From Aquisphaera giovannonii (lineage in GTDB: Bacteria; Planctomycetota; Planctomycetia; Isosphaerales; Isosphaeraceae): DNA of 64,000 nt. The stretch spans positions 7,130,001 to 7,194,000 of the forward strand of contig NZ_CP042997.1 of NCBI RefSeq assembly GCF_008087625.1, read 5' to 3'. The notes beneath the pieces are model-generated. The model saw only the letters and a program-made list of their open reading frames with translations, was not told where the DNA came from and searched no databases. Both the position numbers and the translations under genes were made by a program. Positions 8,912 to 17,128 of this stretch are shown here, in pieces. How positions within the stretch are numbered: the stretch's first letter is position 1; the number at the start of each line of letters is the position of its first letter.

Positions 8912-9643
8912 TCAGTTGACGCTCATGGAGGGAGCGAGGAGGCGGATGGTGGTGCCCTTCCCGGGCGCCCCCTCCAGGGCGAGGCTGCCGCGATGCCTGC
9001 GCCAGATCCCGCGGGCGATCGTCAGGCCGATGCCGGTGCGTTCCGGCCGGGTGGTGAAGAACGGCTCGGTGGCGTGCTCCATTACCTCCGGCGTCATCCC
9101 CGCCCCGTCGTCCCGGAGCTCCACGACCAGCCAGTCCCGAGGGGCGGGGCGCGTGCTGAACGCGAGCGTCCCGCGGCCTTCCGGCATGGCCTCCAGGGAG
9201 TTCTGGATCAGCAGCCGGAACATGATCTTGAGCAGGTCCGGCTGGGCGAGGAGGGGCGGCACGGGGGATAGGTCGAGCGTCCACTCGGCGCGGGGCCCGA
9301 GGGTGCCCCGCGCCTCGTCCACGAATCCGGGCAGCCATTCGTCCAGGCGTATGGCCGCGACCGGGCTCGTGGCCTGATCGAAGCCGACGGCGGTCAGGTC
9401 GTGGCTGATGCCGATGAGCTTGCGCGTGATCGTGGACGCGTCGAAGGCCGCGCGGATGATCGTCTCGACCCGGTCGCGGACTTCGAGGGAGCCGGACGGG
9501 CTCGACGTCCCCAGCGTGCGGAGGATCTCCCCCTGGCTCACGACCGTGCTGAGCGCATTGATCACGTGGTGGCCGACCGCAGAGCAGAGGTGGCCCAGGA
9601 GCGGCTTGAGCTCGTGATTCTCGATGGCCCCGTCGGGCAACAT
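8912..9643 (-). CDS. histidine kinase-like ATPase
   Basis: 243-residue soluble protein with a compact H-box (GHHVINALSTVVSQGEI, H25/H26) resembling the H-x-x-N dimerisation helices of kinases with reduced HisKA domains. A HATPase_c domain follows (N box LIQNSLEAMPEG; G1 ELRDDGAGMTPEV; F box ATEPFFTTRPERTGIGLTI). I start it at ATG 9643 because GGAGGA lies seven bases upstream; a reading from 9733 would add 30 unlike residues. The gene converges on the neighbouring kinase gene and starts 100 nt beyond the NPCBM gene stop, so it may be read through from the long minus-strand operon. No transmembrane or sensor domain is seen. Confidence 0.85.
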   Translation of the reverse strand: MLPDGAIENHELKPLLGHLCSAVGHHVINALSTVVSQGEILRTLGTSSPSGSLEVRDRVETIIRAAFDASTITRKLIGISHDLTAVGFDQATSPVAAIRLDEWLPGFVDEARGTLGPRAEWTLDLSPVPPLLAQPDLLKIMFRLLIQNSLEAMPEGRGTLAFSTRPAPRDWLVVELRDDGAGMTPEVMEHATEPFFTTRPERTGIGLTIARGIWRRHRGSLALEGAPGKGTTIRLLAPSMSVN

Positions 9644-9743
9644 GTCGGTTTCCTCCGGCGGCGGGCCTCGCGACGAATTCCCCTTCGCGGCCGGCGGACC
9701 ATCGCGAGGCCGGGTCGTCCCGCTCCCTGCCATTTAGGAATCT

Positions 9744-11012
9744 TTAACGAAGGATACGCGCCTCGATCCAATCGGCAATGTCGCGGACGTCGCCTCGCTC
9801 GCCGAAATCGGTCACGAGGATGACAAACTTGGCCGAGGAGACGTCCACGTCGATGGGCCGGGGGTCGTCGCGAGAGGACATGACGGGCGACGTGAAGAGG
9901 ACCCTGTTGCCGTCCGTGATGACCCTGAAGACCACGCTGCCGAGGGGGCCCGCGGCGTCATCGACCCCGACCATCGCCTGGAACCGCCTGTCGCCGGGCT
10001 TGAGCGCGTAGGCCATGTACGTCCGGCTTTGCGTGCCGATGCCCCGGTCGAAGGAGCGTCCCTGGAGGACGAACCCGTGACCCTCCACGGTCCGGTCAGC
10101 CCGGTAGGGCCGCGTGGGGCCCACGTAGAACGAGTAGATGACCTTCTCGGGCTTCATCTCGGAGAGATAGGCCAACGAGCTGCCCCTGGGGACGATCCGC
10201 GAGACCTCGCCGAGCGGGACCCGGAAGGACTGCCCGAATCGCGTGGTCCCGACGACATGGCCCGCGTCCTGCGTCGCGCCGACGACGCCGAGGCGCGAGC
10301 CGTCCGCCAGCGTGATCTCCATGTAGTCCGAGGCCGGGCGCGGGTAGCTCACGACCCCCGGGTCGAATCCCACGGCGACGACCCCGGTTCGATCGATCTC
10401 GACCGGCTTGCCGTCGACCTGGAGCTTGATGACCCGGTCGTCCATGCCGAGGAAGCCGCCGCTCATGCGGTCGCCGTTGGCCAGCCAGACGACCTCGGAT
10501 TTCCGCGGCTCCTCCCGGATCCGGTCCCAGGTCTGGTCGAAGGCGTCCGAGTCCGGCGGCGAGGCCAGGAGGAGGCCCAGGACGGCATCGAGGGGCAGAG
10601 TCAGCTTGCCGAGCGAGGAATGGGCCTGGACGTCCAGCGACGTGTCCGTCGTCGACCCGACGATCGTCCGCATGATGCGGTCGCCCTCGGGGAGCAGGAC
10701 GTGCGACCCGTCGACGCTCGGCGACGCCGGGAGCGGATCTCGCGTCAGCTTGACGACCTCGCGGACGGGCAGCTCGCGCCGATCGGATCCGTCGCGGGTG
10801 ATCGTGAAGCCCTTCGCGGAGAGGGCCGTGAGCCGGCCCTTGACGGTCTTCCCGTCCGTGCAAAGGGCCGCGAAGACCGGCCCCGCGCCGTCGGGCGCCT
10901 CGCCGGCCGCCGCTCCGGCCCCGGATGGCACGGCAAGGGCCACGAGGACTGCCACGGCGGTCGCGCAGGACGGCCGGCGGATACCGATGGGCCGAGGGTG
11001 GGTCGCGGGCAC
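9744..11012 (-). CDS. exported NPCBM-domain protein
   Basis: 422-residue exported protein. A hydrophobic leader (CATAVAVLVALAVPSGAGAA) precedes an N-terminal beta-rich region that contains short repeated strands (VKGRLTALSAKGFTITRDGS; RTIVGSTTDTSLDV; SGGFLGMDDRVIKLQVDG), similar in style to planctomycete wall-associated proteins. The last 150 residues (FDRGIGTQSRTYMAYAL ... FRVITDGNRVLF) form an NPCBM carbohydrate-binding-like module. The start is either TTG at 11030, overlapping the upstream stop by 4 nt, or GTG at 11012, which has GAGGAG six bases upstream; I favour the latter. It is the last gene of the run that includes MoxR and the VWA proteins. Binding of a cell-surface glycan is inferred from the NPCBM module. 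Confidence 0.85.
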   Translation of the reverse strand: MPATHPRPIGIRRPSCATAVAVLVALAVPSGAGAAAGEAPDGAGPVFAALCTDGKTVKGRLTALSAKGFTITRDGSDRRELPVREVVKLTRDPLPASPSVDGSHVLLPEGDRIMRTIVGSTTDTSLDVQAHSSLGKLTLPLDAVLGLLLASPPDSDAFDQTWDRIREEPRKSEVVWLANGDRMSGGFLGMDDRVIKLQVDGKPVEIDRTGVVAVGFDPGVVSYPRPASDYMEITLADGSRLGVVGATQDAGHVVGTTRFGQSFRVPLGEVSRIVPRGSSLAYLSEMKPEKVIYSFYVGPTRPYRADRTVEGHGFVLQGRSFDRGIGTQSRTYMAYALKPGDRRFQAMVGVDDAAGPLGSVVFRVITDGNRVLFTSPVMSSRDDPRPIDVDVSSAKFVILVTDFGERGDVRDIADWIEARILR

Positions 11013-11026
11013 CGAGGTCTCCTCGC

Positions 11027-12148
11027 TCAACGCTGGAAGATCGGCAGGTAGTTGTTGGGGATCTGGAGGATGATCAGCGCCATGGCGGTCCCGTACTCGT
11101 TGCAGATGCTATCCTGCCAGAATCCCGCCGAGTACTGGCGTCGGATCAGCTCGTCGCGGATCGCGGGGTACCACTCGTTCCACTCCTCGCCCCCGCGGAT
11201 CCAGAGGGCCTGCGCCGCGTAGTAGTGGCCGTAGAAGTAGTGGCTATACTGCCCCCTCGACTTGATCTCGCGCATGTACTGCCGGAGGTATGCGATGCCT
11301 TCGCGGATCTCCTTGCTGTCGTACTCGCCCGCGCTCTGGAGCGCGACGACGCCGGCGGCGGATCGCGGGAACGCGCTGGCCCCGCCCTGGAGCATGTAGC
11401 GGAATCCGCCGTCTGCGTTCTGCGACTGCTTGACGTATCGGATGCAGGCGTCGACCGTCTCCTTCGGGACGTACAGCCCGGCATTCCTCGCGGCCCGGAG
11501 GGCGTTGATCTGGCAGATGGTCACCGAGATGTCCGCGTCGTGGCGGACCGGCTGATAGCGCCAGCCCCCTTCATTGTTCTGCGTGTCGATGATCAGGCGG
11601 ACCGCCTTCTGGAGCTTCTCGCGAATCTCGGGCCGGTGCGTCATGCCGTACGCCTCGGCGAGGAAGAGCGTGCCGAAGCCGTGGGAGTACATCGGGCCGT
11701 GCGTGGACGAGGACGCGACCGAGATGAAGCCGCTCGGCGAGGTGTTGTCCAGGACGTAGGCGAGGGCCTTGTCGATCTGGGCCCCGTACGGGCCGCGGCC
11801 GGGCGACGAGCCGGCCGACATGAAGGCCAGGCCGGCGAGGGAGGTGACCGCGATGTTGCCGCGGTACGTGGCCGTCCCGAACGAGCCGTCCGCGTTCTGG
11901 GACTTCGCCAGCCACGCCAGGGCGGAGCGGATCGCCTTGTCCGCGTCGGGTGTCAGCATCTCGGCGGTGCCCTCGGGGACGTCGCCGCGTTTCGCCTCCC
12001 CGAAGCCGCCGACCGACTTCGGCTTCTCCTTCGTCTGGGCCTGGCACGGGGCCGCCGCGAACACGACGAGCAAGGCCACCCCGAGCGCGGCGAGGATCGC
12101 GGCGGGCGCACCGCGGCGGGGCCGGCTGGCCGCTCCGGATTCTCTCAT
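11027..12148 (-). CDS. secreted prenyltransferase/squalene-cyclase-fold repeat protein
   Basis: 373-residue protein with a signal peptide (AAILAALGVALLVVFAAAPC) and an alpha/alpha-toroid built from repeats bearing QNADGSFG, QNNEGGWRYQP and QSQNADGGFRYML. These are the QW-like motifs shared by squalene cyclases, prenyltransferases and thioester-domain folds. The catalytic DxDD motif of squalene-hopene cyclases is not visible, so an enzymatic terpene-cyclase role is unlikely; a structural or binding role outside the cytoplasm fits better. GGGGAG precedes the ATG, which lies only 3 nt after the stop of the upstream low-complexity protein, and its own stop abuts the NPCBM gene. This tight packing ties it to the MoxR/VWA operon. 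Confidence 0.88.
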   Translation of the reverse strand: MRESGAASRPRRGAPAAILAALGVALLVVFAAAPCQAQTKEKPKSVGGFGEAKRGDVPEGTAEMLTPDADKAIRSALAWLAKSQNADGSFGTATYRGNIAVTSLAGLAFMSAGSSPGRGPYGAQIDKALAYVLDNTSPSGFISVASSSTHGPMYSHGFGTLFLAEAYGMTHRPEIREKLQKAVRLIIDTQNNEGGWRYQPVRHDADISVTICQINALRAARNAGLYVPKETVDACIRYVKQSQNADGGFRYMLQGGASAFPRSAAGVVALQSAGEYDSKEIREGIAYLRQYMREIKSRGQYSHYFYGHYYAAQALWIRGGEEWNEWYPAIRDELIRRQYSAGFWQDSICNEYGTAMALIILQIPNNYLPIFQR

Positions 12149-12151
12149 GGC

Positions 12152-13180
12152 TCACTCCCCGCGAACGAGCTTCTGCTTGGCGACCGAGACGTAGTACCGC
12201 TTGATCATGTCGCTCATGGTGGGGAGCGCCTCCTCCTTGAAGACGTTCTCCATCTCCTGTCGGAGCTCGGGCGGGAGGTGGCCCCAGATGTCCTTGCCGC
12301 CGGCCATGGCGTGGCGATCCGACGGCTTGGACGGCTTCTGGGCGGGGGCGCCGCCGGGGTTCGTCCCGGGCTCCTGGCCGGGCTCCTGGCCGCCCGGCTT
12401 CTGGCCCTGCTGCCGGACCATCCGGATCGTCCGGGAGCCCGACGAGCCGGACTGCCGGGCCTGCTCGATGAGCGTGTCGATCCGCTTGACGATCTCCTTC
12501 TGCCTGGACTGGGTCTCGCCGCCGGCCTCCTGCTTGCCGAGCCTCTGCTCGACCTCCCGCATCTGCTTGATGATGTCGGAGGTCGGCCCGCTCCCGCTCC
12601 CGCCCCCGTCGTCGCCTCGCTTCTTCTTGCGCTTGATGCCGGCAAATTCCTCGAGCTTCTCGTCGAGCTCCTTGTCCTTGCCCTCCAAGGCCCCCGCCCC
12701 AGGCTTGCGGCGGTCGTCCTTACCCTGGCCCTGGCCGCCTCCCGGGGGCTGGGGCTGCTCCCGATCCCCGCCGCCACCGCCGCCGGGCCGACGCTCCTCC
12801 GCGGCCGGCTCGTCCCTGGACTCGCCCAGCTTCTCCAGCAGGTCGTCGAGCTCCTTGTCCTTCCCGGAGACCGCGTCGGCCGCGGGCTTCGTGCCGGCCG
12901 GCCCGCCGTCGCCGGGCGGCTTGTCCTGCGTCTTTCCGCCCCCGCCTTTGGTCGCCCCCCCACCCTTGGCCGGGGCCTGCTCGGCCTTGCGGGACTGCGG
13001 CCCGGCGGGCGGGGCCTTCGCCTCGTCCTTCTTCAGGTCCTCCAGCAGGGAGTCCAGCGCCTCGTCCCGCGGCTTCCCGCCGGGATCCTGGGCCGGGGCC
13101 GGGGCCGAAGCGAGGTGAAGGAGCCCCAGCGCGAGCACCAACGAGCCGAGCACAGGCAGCGGGCCGCGATCGCGATCCAT
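12152..13180 (-). CDS. secreted low-complexity Gly/Pro/Lys-rich protein
   Basis: 342-residue protein not assigned to a named family. A signal peptide (LPVLGSLVLALGLLHLASAP) is followed by a long disordered stretch rich in Gly, Pro, Lys and Asp. Within it a short unit recurs: KDKELDDLLEKLGE, KDKELDEKLEEFAG and RDEALDSLLEDLKK, acidic amphipathic helices separated by linkers. The C-terminal 50 residues (HLPPELRQEMENVFKEEALP, then SDMIKRYYVSVA) look folded. I choose the second ATG at 13180 because GGGAGGA lies six bases before it; the first ATG at 13186 overlaps the upstream stop as ATGA. It may be a scaffold partner of the coiled-coil protein encoded just upstream. Confidence 0.75.
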   Translation of the reverse strand: MDRDRGPLPVLGSLVLALGLLHLASAPAPAQDPGGKPRDEALDSLLEDLKKDEAKAPPAGPQSRKAEQAPAKGGGATKGGGGKTQDKPPGDGGPAGTKPAADAVSGKDKELDDLLEKLGESRDEPAAEERRPGGGGGGDREQPQPPGGGQGQGKDDRRKPGAGALEGKDKELDEKLEEFAGIKRKKKRGDDGGGSGSGPTSDIIKQMREVEQRLGKQEAGGETQSRQKEIVKRIDTLIEQARQSGSSGSRTIRMVRQQGQKPGGQEPGQEPGTNPGGAPAQKPSKPSDRHAMAGGKDIWGHLPPELRQEMENVFKEEALPTMSDMIKRYYVSVAKQKLVRGE

Positions 13181-13182
13181 GG

Positions 13183-16100
13183 TCATTCCTCCCCGTCGTC
13201 GTGCTTGGGCCGGGTCATGTCGCGGACCAGGTCGGCCAGGGCACCCTGGTCGGTCGCCAGCCGCTCGGCCTCCCCGGCCAGCTCGGGGCTGGGCGCGGGA
13301 TTCCTCCGGCGGGCCTCGTCGAGCGTCTCGGTCCGCTCATTGAGCTCCTGCTGGAGCGTCTTCAGCATCTTGAGCTGCGCGGTCGCGGGGATGCCGTCGC
13401 CCCCCTGCCCTCCGCCGCCGCCCCCTCCGCCGCCGCCCCCTCCGCCTCCGCCGCCCTTGGCTTGGTCCGCCTTGAGGGAATCCAGCAGCTGCTGGAAGCG
13501 CCTCGACGCGGCGCGGGCAGCCTTGAGCGTGTCCTCGTCGGTCTTGAGGGACTGGAGCCGCTCGGCGGCGGTCGCCATGCTCTCGCCGGCCTGCTTGAGG
13601 ATGAGGGAGAAGACCGGGGCCCCTTCGAGCTGCTCCCCGAGTGCGCCGGTCTCGTCCCTCAGCCCGGACTGGACCTGCCCAAGGCCGCGGACTCCGGCCC
13701 GCTGGGCGATGGTGAGCTTGCCTTCCTGCCGCTTGCGAAGGTTCTCGTAGCCCTCCGCGTCCGTGACGGCCTTCGCCTGCCGCTCCGCGAGCGACTTGAG
13801 CTGGTCGCCCATGCGGGCGAGCTGCTCCATGCCCAGCCGCTCCTCGGCCTCCTTGCGGACGTTCTCGAGCTCCTCCTGCGCGTCGTTCAGGTCGGCGAGG
13901 GCCTCCTGCTCGTCCTTGTCGGCCTCCTCGCCCTGGTCCTGGTCGAGCTCGCCCTGCGCCTTGCTCATCTTGGCCGCGGCGTCCTCGCCCGCCCGCCCCG
14001 CGCGCTGGGCGTTGAGCTTGGCGAGCCGCTGGAGCTGCTTCTTCAGCTCCTGCTGGATCTGCTCCTGCTCCTTGGCGAGCTTCTTGAGCTGGTTCTGCCG
14101 GGCCTTCGCGTCCGGGTTCTGCCTCGCCTCGCGGGTGGCCTTGAGGTTCTGAGCCTGCCGCTTGCGGAGGTCGCGGAGGTCGGACTCCGCCTGCCGGAGC
14201 TCCTTGACGAGCCGGGAGAGCTCGCGCTCGCGGCGGTTCTGGAGCGCGTCGACCAGCTGGCGCAGGTCCTGGCGGGCGGCATCCTGGGTGGCCCTGGCCT
14301 GGCCCATCTGGTTCTTCTCGAGCTGCTCGGCGGCCCGGCCCATCTTGGCGGTCGTCCCCTGCTTCTGGCTCTGGCCGGCCGCGTCCTTCATCGCCGAGGC
14401 CCCCAGGGGATCCGCCTCCTCCAGCCGCTTGGAGAGGTCGTTCATCCGCTCCTGGAGATTCTGCATCCCGCGTGCCACGTCGGACTGCCGCGAGGCCAGG
14501 TTGGAGAGGTCGGCCTTCTGCTCCGGGGACAGCGCCTCGGCGGTCTTCCCCATGAGGTCGGGGTTGGTCGCGGCCTCGGCGGCCTGCTTCATGGCGTCTT
14601 CCTGCTTCTTCAGCAGGGCCTGTGCGTCCTTGACGACGCCCCGGAACGTCTCGAATTCGCCGAGGCCGTCGAGCATCTTCTGCAGCTCGTCGGCGATCGC
14701 CTTCTGGTTCGACCCGGCCTCGGCCAGCGACTTCCGGGCGCCGTCGAGCGGGGACTCCGCCCGATCCGGCTTCGGGGCGCCGGCCTCGGCCGGCTTCCGG
14801 CCGTCGTCGGCGGGCTTGTCGCGGCTCCCATCGGCCTTCCGATCCGCCCCGTCGGCCTTGCGACCGTCGCTCGCGGCCCGGTCCTTCCGCGCCGGCGCAC
14901 TTTCGGCCGGCCGGCGATCCTCCTCGACGGCCTGCCCGGGGGCGGGCGTCGTCCGCGGCTCGCCCGCCGAGTCGCGCCCGTTTTCCGGGGCGGCCTCGGT
15001 TCGAGGCTGGCCGGCGGGGCTCGAATCCGGTCGCGGATCGTCCACGGCCTGCTCCAGGCTCTTGTTGGCCCGGCTGAGACCCCGCTCGGCCGGTTCGGCG
15101 TGGCGATCGCGGACGTTCTCCAGGCGAGCGAGCATGTCCTGCAACTGCTGCTCGGCGTCGGCGTTGGCGATCTTGAAGTTCCGCTGATCATCGAGGAGGC
15201 GACGGAGCTTCTGCTCGAGCCCGTCGTCCCGATTGCTCATCCGATTGCCGACCTGGCGCTGGATCAGGCCGGCGTTGTTCAGGTTCTCCTTCTGGGCCCT
15301 GGGGAGCCGATCCGTCTTCGCCAGGGTGCGCGCGGCGTCCTCGACCGGGGTGATGGCCTGCCTCTGCATCGTCAGGATGCGCGAGATCTCCTCGCGGAGC
15401 TCCCGGCGCGAGTCGTCGAACTGGCGGGCCGCATCCTCCTTGGACACGATGCGGAGCCGAAGCTCGCGACTGCGCCCCACGTTGGGCCCGCTCACCGCGT
15501 CGAAATCGCGCGCGTCGGCGTGGAAGGTGATGACCGAGCCGACGGGGAGCTTGAGCGGCTCGAGCTTCCACTCGTAGGCGACCTCCTGGTGCTTGACGTA
15601 GGAGGGCTGGCCCTGGGATGCGTCCTGCCCGGGCGCGGCCCAGAGCGGGATGGCGACGTCCTCGCGAGCCTCGGACTCACCGGTCGCGATCCTGTAGAGG
15701 AGCCGGGAGGAGTGGAGCCCCAGGTCGTCGTCGAGCTCGATCTTGAGCGGGATCACGGCGTCGGCCGGCACGTCCCTGTCGCTCCTCGGCTCGGCGATGA
15801 CGACGCGGGGGACCTCGTCCCTGAACATCCGCAGGTCGTAATGCACGCCGTCCCGGTTGCGGAATCCCTCCGCGTCCTTGAGGGCGAACGAGAAGGAGAC
15901 GTTCTCCTTCACCGGGAAGCTGGCGCGGAAGGCCGTGCGGGCCGGGTTGAACGCGACCTCCCTCGCGTCGCCCGCGTCGCCGAGGAGCAGCCCCGCGGAA
16001 TCGAGCGGCTTGTTGGCCTGGGCCTCGAGCTCGACCGTCGTGCCGACGAGGGCCCGGAAGGAGGTCAGGCCGGCGGCGAGCGTCTGCGGCGGCATCCCCG

Positions 16101-17004
16101 TATACGGCGGCGAGACGAGTCGGATCGTCAGGCGGTTGATGGCGGGCGGGGGGACGACGCGGACCTCGACGTCCCGGATCGAGCCCAGGTCGTCCCCGCC
16201 GGCGACGGAGAACCGGAACGGCTGATTGACGCTGTCCAGCCGGCCCAGGAACTGCCCCGCGTCGGTGGGCCGCAGGGCCTCGGTCGACTCCTCACCGTCG
16301 GCGAACGAGTAGGTCACGCGCGCACCCTGCGGCAGGCGGTCGCCGGGCTTGACGCCCACGGCGAGCGTGAACGAGTCGCCGCGGGCGATCTTGAGCGTCG
16401 TCCCCTTCTCGTCGAGGACAAGGTGGGTCTGCTGTGGCCAGGCGTCGCCGCCCCAGGGGACGAGCAGCCGCCGGAGGGCGATCCGGGAGGACGACGGGGC
16501 GAGGACGCCGACGGCGAGGCCCAGGGCGAGCGACGAGGCCGCCAGTCCGGCGGCCCTGAGGATCGGCCGGCGGTCCATGGCCTCGCGGAAGTCGATCGTC
16601 CGGGTCTCCTCCATGGCCTGCCTGATGGTCGCCTCGCGGAGCGCGGGCGAGCCGTACCGGTCGTCGTCCCGCCCCAGGCGGAGGAACTGGATCGTGCTCG
16701 CCAGGCGGTCGTTCAGGCCCGGCCAGCGCCGCTCGATCTTCAGCGCGATGTCCAGGTCCGCGAAGCGGACGAGCAGCGGCCGGAGGATCCCCCGGTACGC
16801 CAGCCACGCCGCCAGGCCGGCGGTGGCCCCCAGGAGGAAGGTCCTCACGAAGACGTCGAGGTGGAAGGCCCAGTCGGCGAGGCCGGCGACGATCACCAGG
16901 GGGATGATCGCGGCCACGATCCGGCTCAGCCCGTGCAAGACGAGCCAGCGTCGGACCTGATTCCGCAGGGCCGAGATGCGCGCCTCGAGCAAACGCTCGC
17001 TCAT
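13183..17004 (-). CDS. giant coiled-coil membrane protein (DUF4175-like)
   Basis: 1273-residue inner-membrane protein. Two hydrophobic segments near residues 25-50 and 55-75 (IVAAIIPLVIVAGLADWAFH; FLLGATAGLAAWLAY) anchor it. Residues about 270-470 are beta-rich, with Ig-like strands (INRLTIRLVSPPYTG). From about 510 to the end it is almost all helical, with Gln/Glu/Lys/Ala-rich coiled coil interrupted by a Pro/Asp/Arg linker and by a 17-glycine tract near the C-terminus. This layout resembles DUF4175-type proteins found beside MoxR and VWA genes. The start at 17004 has AGGAGGGGG directly upstream; a longer reading to 17091 lacks this. Function is unknown. A mechanical or scaffolding role spanning the periplasm is inferred from length and topology. 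Confidence 0.8.
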   Translation of the reverse strand: MSERLLEARISALRNQVRRWLVLHGLSRIVAAIIPLVIVAGLADWAFHLDVFVRTFLLGATAGLAAWLAYRGILRPLLVRFADLDIALKIERRWPGLNDRLASTIQFLRLGRDDDRYGSPALREATIRQAMEETRTIDFREAMDRRPILRAAGLAASSLALGLAVGVLAPSSSRIALRRLLVPWGGDAWPQQTHLVLDEKGTTLKIARGDSFTLAVGVKPGDRLPQGARVTYSFADGEESTEALRPTDAGQFLGRLDSVNQPFRFSVAGGDDLGSIRDVEVRVVPPPAINRLTIRLVSPPYTGMPPQTLAAGLTSFRALVGTTVELEAQANKPLDSAGLLLGDAGDAREVAFNPARTAFRASFPVKENVSFSFALKDAEGFRNRDGVHYDLRMFRDEVPRVVIAEPRSDRDVPADAVIPLKIELDDDLGLHSSRLLYRIATGESEAREDVAIPLWAAPGQDASQGQPSYVKHQEVAYEWKLEPLKLPVGSVITFHADARDFDAVSGPNVGRSRELRLRIVSKEDAARQFDDSRRELREEISRILTMQRQAITPVEDAARTLAKTDRLPRAQKENLNNAGLIQRQVGNRMSNRDDGLEQKLRRLLDDQRNFKIANADAEQQLQDMLARLENVRDRHAEPAERGLSRANKSLEQAVDDPRPDSSPAGQPRTEAAPENGRDSAGEPRTTPAPGQAVEEDRRPAESAPARKDRAASDGRKADGADRKADGSRDKPADDGRKPAEAGAPKPDRAESPLDGARKSLAEAGSNQKAIADELQKMLDGLGEFETFRGVVKDAQALLKKQEDAMKQAAEAATNPDLMGKTAEALSPEQKADLSNLASRQSDVARGMQNLQERMNDLSKRLEEADPLGASAMKDAAGQSQKQGTTAKMGRAAEQLEKNQMGQARATQDAARQDLRQLVDALQNRRERELSRLVKELRQAESDLRDLRKRQAQNLKATREARQNPDAKARQNQLKKLAKEQEQIQQELKKQLQRLAKLNAQRAGRAGEDAAAKMSKAQGELDQDQGEEADKDEQEALADLNDAQEELENVRKEAEERLGMEQLARMGDQLKSLAERQAKAVTDAEGYENLRKRQEGKLTIAQRAGVRGLGQVQSGLRDETGALGEQLEGAPVFSLILKQAGESMATAAERLQSLKTDEDTLKAARAASRRFQQLLDSLKADQAKGGGGGGGGGGGGGGGGQGGDGIPATAQLKMLKTLQQELNERTETLDEARRRNPAPSPELAGEAERLATDQGALADLVRDMTRPKHDDGEE
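13408..13458. repeat. GCC/CTCC simple repeat encoding poly-glycine
   Basis: Tandem variants of a CCTCCGCCGCCGCCC unit encode an uninterrupted run of 17 glycines in the coiled-coil protein. It is an in-frame low-complexity tract prone to slippage in multiples of three, and it makes a flexible hinge between helical segments. Confidence 0.7.
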
Positions 17005-17128
17005 CGCCCCCTCCTCGCCGGACCGCGCGTCGCGGCGAACTGCAAGAGGATGGGAAACCATCGCCGCCTGAAGGGGTCGCGCGGCGAGCAACCGCCCCGA
17101 AGTGTGTGGCCGCGGACGACGAAGGTCA

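Noticed and set aside
11027-12148. Squalene-hopene cyclase
   Set aside because: Toroid repeats are present but the catalytic DxDD motif is not, and the protein has a cleavable signal peptide.
13408-13458. Possible CRISPR or tandem-repeat array
   Set aside because: It is an in-frame glycine-codon repeat without unique spacers.
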